Translations under genes and position numbers: made by a program
Notes under the pieces: model-generated
The model's database searches: none
Seen by the model: the letters and a program-made list of their open reading frames with translations, nothing else
What the model was told of the DNA's origin: nothing
NCBI GenBank assembly: GCA_034440635.1
Contig: JAOTON010002122.1
Span: 62,001-126,000 of the forward strand
DNA: 64,000 bases
DNA from: Lepas anatifera
Lineage: Eukaryota; Arthropoda; Thecostraca; Lepadidae
Direction: 5' to 3'
Shown: piece after piece, positions 24,640 through 34,835 of the stretch
Position numbering within the stretch: position 1 is the stretch's first letter
Layout of the letters: the number at the start of each line of letters is the position of its first letter

Positions 24640-25010
24640 TTCGAATTGACTGTGTTGCCTTGCACCATAAAATAAGTACCTCAGAGGGGTAAACACCCAG
24701 AGCAACGGCAAGTGACTACAAAGAGAGAGCTTATGAGACTGGTAGAACCTGTGAAATTAAAAGGTTGTACCCACTGTCAATATCGAAAAGAGTGGGACGT
24801 ACCAGAGGACAGGATTATGAGCGCTGTTGATGTGAATAGGAAATATTTCTGGGTAAATTGGGTGGACGGGGGATCAGAGACGGCAAAAGGGGAGTTGAAT
24901 ACCACGCGCAGCGGGGCGCCCATGGTAAGTGGAGGTGCTGGAACTAGTTGCGAAGATGTGAAGATAAGGTGTGAAGTATGACAGCGAACCCAGGGATAAT
25001 GACCACAAGG
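24640..25010 (+). repeat. Dispersed repeat R, degenerate copy 3
   Basis: It shares an ordered series of short blocks with 32830-33263. These include GAGAGCTTA, AGTGGGAC, AGGATTATGAGSGCTGTTG, GCAGCGGGGCGCC and GTAAGYRGAGG. Divergence is high, but the blocks are collinear. The copy ends near a poly-C run (25023-25034). Confidence 0.5.
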
Positions 25011-25089
25011 CTAGCGGCGCAACCCCCCCCCCCCAGCCAGAGATGGTGATGAACACGTCATGGGGTCGAAGTGTGTAGGTAGTTGGCTG

Positions 25090-25359
25090 AATAGGCGGAT
25101 CCAGGGTTGCCGATCGGGGGGGACACCTTCCAGGGGGCGCCATCCGGACCAGGGGGTGCCACTTTTGACCGGAAAAATATGTCAGGTGGGCGCAAAATTC
25201 TATCGGTGGGCGCAGATTTTCGCATCCTGGGGGAGGGTGGGAAGCGACATTTCAGGGGGGCGCCATCGACCTTTCAGGGGGCGTCGTGACCATTTCAGGG
25301 GGTGCAGAGGTTTGATCGGGGGGGACACGTGCCCCCTTTGCCCCCTGGATCCGCCTATG
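25090..25359. mobile_element. Non-autonomous hAT-type element (MITE)
   Basis: It is flanked by a perfect 8-bp target duplication GTTGGCTG (25082-25089 and 25360-25367). The 17-bp termini AATAGGCGGATCCAGGG and the complement of CATAGGCGGATCCAGGG differ only at the first base. It is 270 bp long with no coding capacity. The interior repeats CAGGGGG-C motifs (for example 25132, 25153, 25254, 25276, 25297). The 8-bp duplication and end sequence fit the hAT superfamily. Confidence 0.9.
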
Positions 25360-25664
25360 GTTGGCTGCAATATTACGGTTACATTTTTACTTGGGACTTC
25401 TGGACGCTCGACTGCGCGACTATATGATATCCGGAAGAGAAGGATTAGCAAGGCCTGGTGGTCAGCAATTTCATCTGTGATAGCATCCCAGTCACAAAAT
25501 ACGTCTTCATTTATATCATACCTTGATTCCGCTGCCCTTTCCCCTGGACTATATGAACATCAATGCTAAATCCTAAGGATCTCACTAATCAGATCAATAT
25601 AAACACCGTAAGGATTCTGTATATCTCAGTAAACAATTATTAAAACAATTATCACACAGCAGAT

Positions 25665-25825
25665 ACCATGGCACCCAGAATATATGCACCTGTCTACATA
25701 CAGCATACGGTGATGTATCACCTAGCAGTTACCATGACAACAAGAACGTCCGCACCTATTTACATACAGCATATGGGGATGTATCATCTAGCGGATACCA
25801 TGCCATCCAGAACGTCAGCCAACGC
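25665..25825. repeat. 66-bp tandem repeat, about 2.4 copies
   Basis: Units start ACCATG at 25665, 25731 and 25797, each containing CATACAGCATAYGG and GATGTATCA. Because 66 is divisible by three, the plus-strand frame from 25668 reads a 22-residue repeat (..YIQH..MYHLA.T). No known protein is recognised. Confidence 0.85.
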
Positions 25826-28203
25826 TTCCTTGGGCAGCCAGACTGACTCGATTTTATTTGCGTCAAGGTGCTGGGCTAGACTTTTTATTCCAATAGCGTT
25901 TAATCATCTCACTGCTGTCCCAGTTGTGCACAGTCTCGGAAATATATCCTACCAACATGTATTTTTATAATTGTGCTCAACAGGTTTTATTAACGTACAC
26001 GAAAGATGGTTACTTTACATAAAATACCTATTTCTTATTAGTCAAATATAATCTTCAGCTGAAACTTGGGGATCTATAAGAGAAAAAAATTTCCAAAATA
26101 CCAGTCATCCTTTCCCTCTCACGACGTTTGCACGTTCCATCCCAAACTTAAAAAAGTGCCTCCAGCAAAGGAAGTCATGCGCTCTCTGTCCCCCTCTCAA
26201 AACCGCTCATTAGAATCTCAGCCCAGTTTATTCCCCTGCCCCCAAACTCGAGCCTTGAATCCGTCATTGAAAACACCGGACAGCATCCAAAAGAAGCCTG
26301 ACGTTTTAACCCCTCACCACCTGGGTGACCCCCCCCTCAGTTTATCGCAGATTATTGCGAGCTAGTTAAACGAGACGCGCATCGCTTTGCATGTCTGCAG
26401 GGTGATTTATTTGTAACTTACGACCACAAACTGGCATTAGGTCGGGTCAGGTCCACGAGGTATGATATTATTTCTAAACCGATGGGAGGCCATTCTGTTT
26501 CTCTAAAATGAAGCTGACAAAACCAGGGGGTAACTAGGCTTCTGGCAGTTCTACATCAAGTTTCTAAACATCATTCGAAAGCCATTGAAACGAAAAGTAT
26601 GCGTATTGCCATCAATTCTGAGGCCAGTTCAATACCCAAAACTCCAGAGTTCACCAAATGACATGGCTATCGAAATTATTTGTGCACATATATAACTTTT
26701 GCACGAAGCAAGATACAATCATAAATTTGGTATCATAGCAACGACCATTAGCCATGGATTTGACTGGCATGCAACATGACTTTGAAATATGATTATTTGA
26801 CCTTAACCTATGTTCAATGTCAGAGTTTGACTTAACAAGGTCATATTGCATATCACCCGAATTATTGGGTCCAGGAGAACACCTTGATGTCTTTTTGTTT
26901 GCCTGTACATGCACCTATTTAGAACGATCGCAGAAAGACCAGACGTAAAACAAGCATACCATAATTGATGACCAAGGTCGAAGGCCATTGAGGTTATCTA
27001 AGAGTATCTAGGCTGCATGCAGCCGGGTAGTAATAAAAGTTATTGTACATACATTCATGATTCCATGTAATGCATAAACAGAATGGATAGAACTTCAGCT
27101 GAGAACACGCTGAAAATGAAACCATTGACCAGTGAGCGATAATAGCTGGCCCTGAAATTCATAACTAATTGTTGTTAAGGAGTTCAGATTGTTATTGGGC
27201 AATGATAAGTAATTATGTATGTTGATATACACACTAGAACCATGTCGGGAACAGTCGTTAGACAAATATCATACATGTAAAATATAGTTTTAAAAGCCCA
27301 CTCATCTGTCAGTTATTTTGAGTTTAATCTTAGCAATAGTATGAAACAATCATGCCCCTTAATTTGTTCTTTGGCCCAAAATCCGACTTTGTCAACTTTG
27401 AGGGTGAACAGCATACAAATTCCTAAGCCCATGCAATAATTTACTCTTTGGAAACCACATCCCCATTTTCCTATTTTCCTCCTTCGTTTGACTAAAAACA
27501 CTAAACAACTAAGTGATATAACGACCAGATAAATAGTACCAAAAATATAATTTTGCACAAAAGCACTGAAATGGGTCAAAACAGACAGCTAAGGGCTTCA
27601 ACTGGCAACTGCTTATTTCTAAGTACTATCTGTCGTGATTTGATGACATCCACTGGTAGGTATAGACACTGCCTGCACATGGAAAATAAAGAAGTCGTTA
27701 ACAAAACAAAAACCGTTCTTGTCTATCGATTTATGGGTCAGGTAATATTAGTCAAACACGCCGCCCTCAAAAGACTATACATTTCAGTGCGCAAATAGTA
27801 AGTGGGCGTCGCCAATGCGACCATACATCCGATGTTTTGAGCCGGTTGCGCTGGATGAGTGCGGAACAACTAATTGAGTATCACTCAGTATGTGCTGTGC
27901 ATTCTGTTCTGGTTCATGGTACTCCCCGTATTTGACCAGTGCAATAGGAGTTGCTGCCAGTACAATACATGCTCACTTCACACGACAATTGCAAAACCTT
28001 ATGAAACCACGTGTACGCAGAGAAGCAGGGAGGAGAAGGCTTATCTACCGAGGCGTACAAATGTACAACCAGCTTACAGTGGTCGACAGTGTACCTTTTA
28101 GACCATGACAAGAAGCATGCTTCTGTCTCGCCGCGAATGAGCCCAGCTATTGTCTGTTTTTATTATGTCTTAACTGTACTGGGATATTTTGTGACTTTTA
28201 ACT
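25826..28203. other. No recognisable gene
   Basis: Mostly AT-rich unique sequence. Isolated AGGTCA-like motifs occur near 26440, 26795 and 26840, possibly remnants of family A or B elements. Open frames at 26066-26365 and 27313-27579 lack recognisable domains. Confidence 0.45.
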
Positions 28204-29061
28204 TTAACACGCGCATTGACGGGGGTCTGAGCCACCTTCGCTTTGACGAGGGGGGGCGGGTACACGCCCCCCTAAGATCTCGAGAACCACGGTAGGTAGC
28301 GAAAAACCGTGAACGGTGTTGGGTAGCCCATCTACTTCTTCATCGAAAATATTTGAACCATTTTTTTGTCAGGTCACATTTAAGGTCACGAGAGGTCAAA
28401 ACATGCCGTAATAGGGATAACATGTAAATTAAGTTTTTCGGCCATTACATCTGAACAAGTAAAGATAGAGCAAACCGACTTGAACTATATGAATTCTCGC
28501 AGTAAGCCGAATCGAATGATATATAATTTGACCTTGCTAGGTCAAATCAAGGATTTGACCTGACCTGAGGCCAGGTCAGGGTCAAATTATATAAAATTCA
28601 TATCATTAGAACTGCAAAGCCCAGGCGAGTCTAACGCAGCTAAAATAAACGCTCTATCACTATCCGTTACTGAGTTATTCAGTAAAAACCATTTTCCCAT
28701 GTATTTTCAATGGAGAGGTCATGCATCGTACCTGACCTTAGGTCATCGATATCAAAAATACCGGAACATATTTTAGAGAACTCGGTGGGCCCATTATTTG
28801 ATATGAGTTTCAATCGGAAAACTTTACCCTGCTCCGACTTATGGTATCTTAAACTTTTTTTGAGGTCAGGTCACTTCACCTGTACTGGTGACCTGACCTG
28901 AGGTGACCTAACCATAAAATTTTCACAGAAGTTGTAAAAATGATGAGGGAAAAGGTAGGCCATGTACGGCGGCGCTACGCACCGCCGTTTTTTTTTTGCT
29001 ATCTTCGAAAAACCCGAGGGGGCGGGTACCCGCCCCCCACCCCAGTCAATGCGCGTGTTAA
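28204..29061 (-). mobile_element. TTAA-bounded element, family A copy 2
   Basis: TTAA lies at 28204-28207 and 29058-29061. The inverted repeats begin CACGCGCATTGAC on the left and end GTCAATGCGCGTG on the right. The left end carries a doubled repeat with the spacer TCTGAGCCACCTT. A G/C palindrome (GGGGGCGGGTACCCGCCCCC) is complete near the right end and altered on the left. The interior aligns with 1157-1984 throughout, including the TGACCT/AGGTCA hairpin near 28558. No transposase is present. It has the same orientation as copy 1. Confidence 0.92.
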
Positions 29062-29150
29062 GCTTTAGTCGTTTTGCTCTTTTCACTTTTAGGTATTTCC
29101 TATTTTAATCTACTTTGTGTGTTTAGCATATATCCCGATTGCTTACTTAA

Positions 29151-29975
29151 AGGGGAATTCCGTCCAAGAGTACGCACTTAACTTTCTGGACGCTTTCACT
29201 TTTCTCCTATATGTCTAACAGCTAAAAATGTTATATGGTTGTTTAGCCTGAAGAATTGTATATGTATGATCGATGTTTCAACTCGATGACTCTGAAAGGA
29301 ACTCGCCACGAGCCCATCAAAAATAAAAAACCACATGCGTACTTTTGCCGGATTGGGTCGGTAAGAGTACGCAAGAGAGGGGACTGGAGTACGCATTGAT
29401 GCCCCGCTGTACTTTAGGTGCATAGGCCATGTCGCGAAGTTTTTTGTCGTCAAACTAGGCGATTGTATGATTTTATATCGCTCTGAATATACAAGAACTA
29501 GCTTGGAACGTTTGGTTTTCCAAATATGAATTACGGCCTCTGTCCCGAGCGAAAATTAAAATTTTCCTATCTCTTAAGCATGCGCACTCTTGCACAATGG
29601 TCTACTGCGTACTCTTGGCGAATATGCTCCCTTGGGAAGCAGGTCTTCATAAACATGTTGGCAGGCGTTTAAGCGTCAGCTCCGGTCCTGCAGCTCAGTC
29701 CCAGCTCAGCTTTCTTACTGATAACAGACCATAATACAATACTTTTGATAATGGAAGCATGGTCTACAAGTTTACCTAGCTAAGGAATATTACATCAAGG
29801 GTTCCCAGAAACTTAATTTGCTCTGTACTCCCGAGGCACTTTGATTTTTTGGTGCAGCCTAGGTACTGACCTTGCTTTTTCATACCAGGGTATCCACCAT
29901 CTCAGTGGCTGCTAAGTAACCAAAACCACTGCTGCGTACTCTTATCTCCTGCGTACTCTTACCCGCCCTTACCCT
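29151..29975 (+). mobile_element. Dispersed element with GTACTCTT motifs, copy 1
   Basis: It aligns along its length with 43806-44626. Its ends form an imperfect inverted repeat (AGGGGAA...CAAGAGTACGCA against the complement of TGCGTACTCTTACCC...TTACCCT). About eight AAGAGTACGC or GCGTACTCTT motifs sit in the flanks, the first type in the left half and the reverse type in the right half. No coding frame longer than 85 codons occurs. I see no target duplication, so the class is uncertain. Confidence 0.75.
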
Positions 29976-31495
29976 ATACAAGATGACGTGTCAAGTGAAA
30001 AAACACCCACAGTGGATCTTAGACAAAATATACGAACGAACGAAATAACGAGCGAAACTCAGTCCTATCTCTGGCATTGGCTAAACAATTTCAAGCCGTA
30101 AAACTGACATAGAAATATACATCAGGGCTTTCACAAGCCACCTCTCCCAAAAATATAATGATTAATTATTATTTGTTACTCACTGCGGCTGTGCGCGCCA
30201 CGCCAGTCACTAAGCCGTCGTGGTTCGCAACACAAATATTAGAGATTTAGGTTCTGGTAGTCTGACGGCAAGACTGCACTACATAGAATAGGAGATACTA
30301 AAGGAGTGTTTTTCTAAAGTTAATTGGCTTATAAATAAAAGTATTCCAGTTCTAAAGTCACTTGGCTTGTCATCCTGCTTTGTAACGGCAATGTTGCGAA
30401 CAGCACTGCTAATTTAAATCTGTTTTTGTCAAAATTGTGAATATGCTGCAATTAAACTAGTTACACGTAAGAGATTCTCTGCTGGTTTTGCTCGATCAGA
30501 TCTGAGTTGGGCTATGTTGTAGTTATACTTCTTTCAAAAACCAATTTCCTAGAGTTTTTAGGAAGACGAGGAAAATGTTCATTGTTTTGTTTCTGAGGCG
30601 CATTGTGCAGTGTAGTATAGTATAGGTTTTTGAGCTGAAGCCGTCACAGCATTGTTCACAATATACTGGGACGGACATTTACACTAAAAATATCATAAGA
30701 ATAAAACAATTATTCCTGTTCTTCGCATTTGGAACATCGCTTATTGCTTCAATTATGATTTTACTCATGGGCGACATACACTCAAAATGAAAAGCCCTCA
30801 GGCCCTTGATCTCACTCACCTGTTAGTAATTCGCATCCTTCTTCTTCATTCCTGAAAAGCAAATAGTAATAAATGTATTGCAACCAGCATATTATTGAAA
30901 TACATTCTCAGTTAGTAAATAGTTAAAGTCATGAATAAATTAATTGCAATTTGCATATCATTGAAGGAAATATGCCTTAGTGTGTGTATACTTCGTCATT
31001 ACGCTGAGGCGGAGTCGACACCGACTCAATACTTATTTAAGTCAGAGTTGAATCAGCTTAGTTCTGAATTTGGGCTGAGTCTCAGCCGACTCACCATTTC
31101 ATCGTGGTCAGTCAAGTCAGAATCAGAGTCAGTCGCTAGGCTGTCACAGTTGAGTCATCGACAAGTCTAGTATAAGGTAACGTTTTTATATAAAGAAAGA
31201 AAAAGTCAACGAAAGAAGCTTTTTATTATATCTTGTTCTTACGTTCATGATAATGACGAAGCCACCAATGAAACCACAAACATAACGATGATCCACCCGC
31301 ATTTTTTCGTAAGTTATTAGTTTATTGTGCCCAGGCATGCTTCTCTCTCCTAATTGTTTTATTGGGCATGCCTTCTTTTATGCTGTTTGAGGTGCCCTCA
31401 GCTGGCCATAAGCGATCTATTTATTTTTGTTTTTCAGTACGTCTTGTGATATTTTTGTGTTCCATGGTTTTGGTAGATGCAACTTTGAGGATTTA
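29976..31495. other. No gene; a GAGTC/GACTC-rich patch
   Basis: AT-rich sequence. Between 31008 and 31168 there is a cluster of GAGTC, GACTC and TGAGTC motifs, partly in small inverted repeats (GAGTCGACACCGACTC at 31011-31026). The frame 30931-31170 covers this patch and has no recognisable domain. Confidence 0.4.
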
Positions 31496-31589
31496 CGACA
31501 CACCAACTGAATAGGTATTATGGTGCCGCCAACTCTCAACCTGTTGGAAGTGTACAATGGGCATCGAAGAGACTAATGCAGAATACCCG

Positions 31590-31655
31590 CCCGGCGATTT
31601 GAACCCGGGCTAGAGGCGTGGAAATCGAGCCCTTCCCTCACGGCACTACAACCCC
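31590..31655 (-). repeat. tRNA-like head, probable SINE
   Basis: On the minus strand, an A-box-like TAGTGCCGTGAGGG (31635-31648) precedes a B-box-like GGTTCAAATC (31596-31605). The two lie about 50 bp apart, as in tRNA genes and tRNA-derived SINEs, with complementary CCCGG/CCGGG around the B box. The acceptor stem does not fold cleanly, so a functional tRNA is unlikely. The SINE body would extend toward lower coordinates (to about 31500); no second copy is seen here. Confidence 0.5.
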
Positions 31656-31659
31656 CATG

Positions 31660-32825
31660 GTTTTTGTAAATCGCTGCATGTGATTGCAGCCACTAATTCC
31701 AGGAAAACTAATTCCTTCCCTCTCCTCGAGTGCACAGAAAGAATACGCAGCCTCAAATTGTCGAGGTCTCTGCTCAGCTATCACTCATAAGTTTTCCAAC
31801 AAGCTATTACAGCATCGATATTCTGATGATTGCCTGTGTCTGAAGATATAATAACACTGAATTTTCTCAATTGTGAGTCCCAGATTTGAGGAAATAGGCA
31901 ATATTATATCATATAAACTTATAACCAGTAAAACGTAACTTCTACCGATAGCCGAGCACGCGCTGTAGTCATTCCAGGAGTGTGCGTTTCTGAACCATAG
32001 AAAGCATTTTGCAACAGTACACACTAAATGATCTCAAACGGGCAACCTGATTTGTAAGAATTTTCAGAACTTCTCAATTATTTATGTTTCTTCTTCAGCA
32101 GCACAATATTCGTGTTAACTTTCTGTGGTTAAGGGAAACTAGTTGAGTCGCATTAAATGAATATATCAATTCCGGTCAATTTGCATGAACAGCGTAGAAT
32201 AGATAGAGAGGTCTGCAATTTTATATAGCTTGAATTATTTTCCATTTTACGTTTTTAATGAAATTATCATTTGGCTGAATATAGCGCAACAACAGTCCAG
32301 AAACTTTTCGGAAATCTACAACTTTTCAAGGCACGTGAGCTTTCCAGCTGCACATATTTCGGTTTCCATCATTAAAGCTCCCAAAGAAACATTTCCTCTT
32401 TCTATAACCTGTTTCTTCAGGAGGCATTGCAAGGACTTGGAGGAGCACAAAACCCTAGTGTGTACAGCACGGTCTTTGCTTGAAATTGTGTGCATTGCAT
32501 GCAAGTACATTTTATTTCTGTATATTGTTCAGTGTTTTGATGTTATATATCTAATTGATGTAGTTATCTGATGATGCCAATTTCAACTCAATTAAGACAG
32601 TTACTCGCAAAGTTATAAACTTTCTAAAAGCCTCTGCATGGTCAGGCCGAGCTGGGTCGGGTTGTATGAAATGTTGTCAACTAAGTCTTCCAGCACAACA
32701 TTCCAGTAAGGGGAATTGAGATACAGGCAGAATAAGTGAGGTTCGTTCTTAAGTTCATTTAAAGCGCTTGTTATATCACAAAAGTAAGCAACACTGCTTT
32801 TATTGTCTGACCATCATTGGTAAAC
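31660..32825. other. No recognisable feature
   Basis: AT-rich sequence. The longest frame is 113 codons (32230-32571, plus) and shows no domain, splice context or repeat relation that I can identify. Confidence 0.45.
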
Positions 32826-32829
32826 CAAA

Positions 32830-33263
32830 GGAACCAAGACGAACCTGATTCACTCTGCCTGAAACACGTGCGGTGGCGGCAAACCATGACAAAGTGAGAG
32901 CTTACTACCCCTGATAAGGCCCGGAGATTAGCGGGGGTATAACCTCTCTAATTATTCAAGGGTGGGACAGGCCAAAGGCAGCAGGGATTATGAGGGCTGT
33001 TGGTGGGAACAGGAGATCTAGCAGGGGTGCCAGAAACCACACAGAAAGCGCGGGAGACCGGGCCCAGCGGGGCGCCGGTAATAAGCAGAGGGGATCGGAC
33101 TGGAGTCATGCCGAGTTTGTAATCCCACCCGACGACGACGACAGCGGTGACAGCGGTATAATCCCTGAGCTCATGCGATGACTAGGAAGGGATATTGACA
33201 GGTAATTATACCGGCTACCTCCGGTATAATCGAAGGGCTACCTCTGCTGCCGCTGTAGCCCAT
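32830..33263 (+). repeat. Dispersed repeat R, copy 1
   Basis: About 430 bp matches the complement of 55036-55460 at high identity, with the same outer limits (ACCAAGACGAACCTG at the start, AGCCCA at the end). It is GC-rich relative to its surroundings. Its open frame (32990-33181) ends FVIPPDDDDSGDSGIIPELM and then a stop. The other copy reads FVIPPDDNDIPDNGIIPQLM and then a stop, so the tail frame is shared. GACAGGTAATTATACC follows the stop in both. Origin is unknown: a SINE-like element or a mobilised exon are both possible. Confidence 0.72.
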
Positions 33264-33289
33264 GTAAAAACCCCTGTTTCTTATTAAAT

Positions 33290-34700
33290 GAATCTCCTAT
33301 TTTTTAGCCGTTTTCAATGCCTTTCGTATGGATTTTGACTCTCCCCGTCCTACAATCTTACACTTTTTATAATTTCGGATTATAGTTGTATTTATATATA
33401 TGGAGCAATAATCCATTTTGGCGTGGTCTCTGTTGTCACGCTTATGTTCAGCCAAACGTGTTTTATTCCCTTCTCCGTTTCTCCAAAGCTTGGCGTTTGG
33501 CATGGGCTGGAACAAAGAATTGTGTATAATATACTTTAACAGAGAGAATTTTGTGAAGGTTTTTGCCTAACAATTTCTCTGGGTTTTTTCTGACATGATA
33601 GATGTCTTTATCCCCGTATTGTTAGATATGATGTGGTGAAATGAAATATTTCGAGTTTGGGATGTGTATGTGTTGGGTAGTTTGATCGGTTTCTTTCTCG
33701 AGACTACTTTACCTTCCGTATTAATAGATTTCGTTTTATTCATAAGCCGAATAAGAAGTCTTTTAAGATATTTGAGCTTTTCGAAAACTCGAAAGATGTG
33801 TTGTATTTCGTCGTGAAGATATTCGTCTGTGCAAATTTGGAAAGCTCGAAGAAAGAAACTGATAACCACCCAACATTTTTCGCTCGTAGTGGTCAGAGAA
33901 GTAATGCATGGAATGCTCTTCTAAAGAAGGTTTCGGTAGACTTAGAATTTAGATGCTTCCTTGTCATGCACGATCAGGGTGTCGATGAAAGGTAGCTGTT
34001 TATATGTCCCGTGTTCAACAGTAAACTGAATTTTGGCTCTACAGAGTTCAGCTGATTTAACTCGATCAGCTCAGCTCATTTAAATCGAAATCACTTGGAG
34101 CAACTAAAAGTCCATCATCTACATGTGTAAGCCACATAAAATTTTTCCCAATAAACGTGAGGAAATATTTTACCTCTAGCAGCTCCATGTAAAGGCAGGC
34201 CTCTACATGGCTTAAGGGTGAACCCAAGACAAGGTCGCTTATCTGAGAGTACTCCTGCCCATTGAATTCGAACGTACAGAATTGCATTCAGAGTCACTGG
34301 CTCAGTGTACTGAGATTTTGGAAAGCGTAACATGTTCTCATCAATTTTATCTATCAACGTGCGTATGGTTTCTAACGGACTGGCTACAGGCACGTTAGTT
34401 AAGAGTGGGCGAACATCAAAACTAGGGTAGGTTTTGTTGGTCATATTTGCAATTTTAAGTTTCAATAATTTTGGCGCAGTTCTTGCCATGTGTACCACTT
34501 ATTTTTCCTAAAGATTGGCTCAGCGGTTTGGCTAACACTTTCGCTAATTTGCGGCGCGTTCCTCGGTCCCAGATATCATTGGGCGCATCGGCATCCCTTA
34601 TTTATGTATTTTTGGTTGACCCCTTAGCTGAGGACAAGGTTTCTGAGGACAAGCTAAGGACAAAAACCCCCTGCCCAAACACTTAAGTACACACATTCCT
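33290..34700 (-). pseudogene. Penelope-like retroelement remnant (RT and GIY-YIG tail)
   Basis: Reading leftward on the minus strand, motifs of a Penelope-like reverse transcriptase appear in order. They are PSFDVRPLLTNVPV near 34420, FNGQEYSQ then VLGSPLSH near 34225, the catalytic THVDD near 34125-34112, LPFIDTLIV near 33975, and a C-terminal CTDEYLHDEIQHIFRVFEKL near 33830 (split among frames). TRLAEHKRDNRDH near 33455 resembles the GIY-YIG endonuclease found at the C-terminus of many Penelope-like elements. Several frameshifts and stops make it nonfunctional. The termini cannot be set by eye. Confidence 0.8.
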
Positions 34701-34835
34701 CAAATAACCAAACCAACAAAGAGATGTTTGCAACAAAATGTTGAATAGTGGCAATGATGTAAATAACCATTTCTGGGGTAGAATAGCGGAGATACAAAGA
34801 AGCCGTTAGCAATAATTCAGTGCTTGGTATGCGAC

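Noticed and set aside
29147..29150. TTAA as the target site of the GTACTCTT element
   Set aside because: It is present on the left of copy 1 only; the right side and copy 2 lack it.
31590..31655. Functional tRNA gene
   Set aside because: The A and B boxes are present, but the acceptor and anticodon arms do not pair well; a SINE head is more likely.
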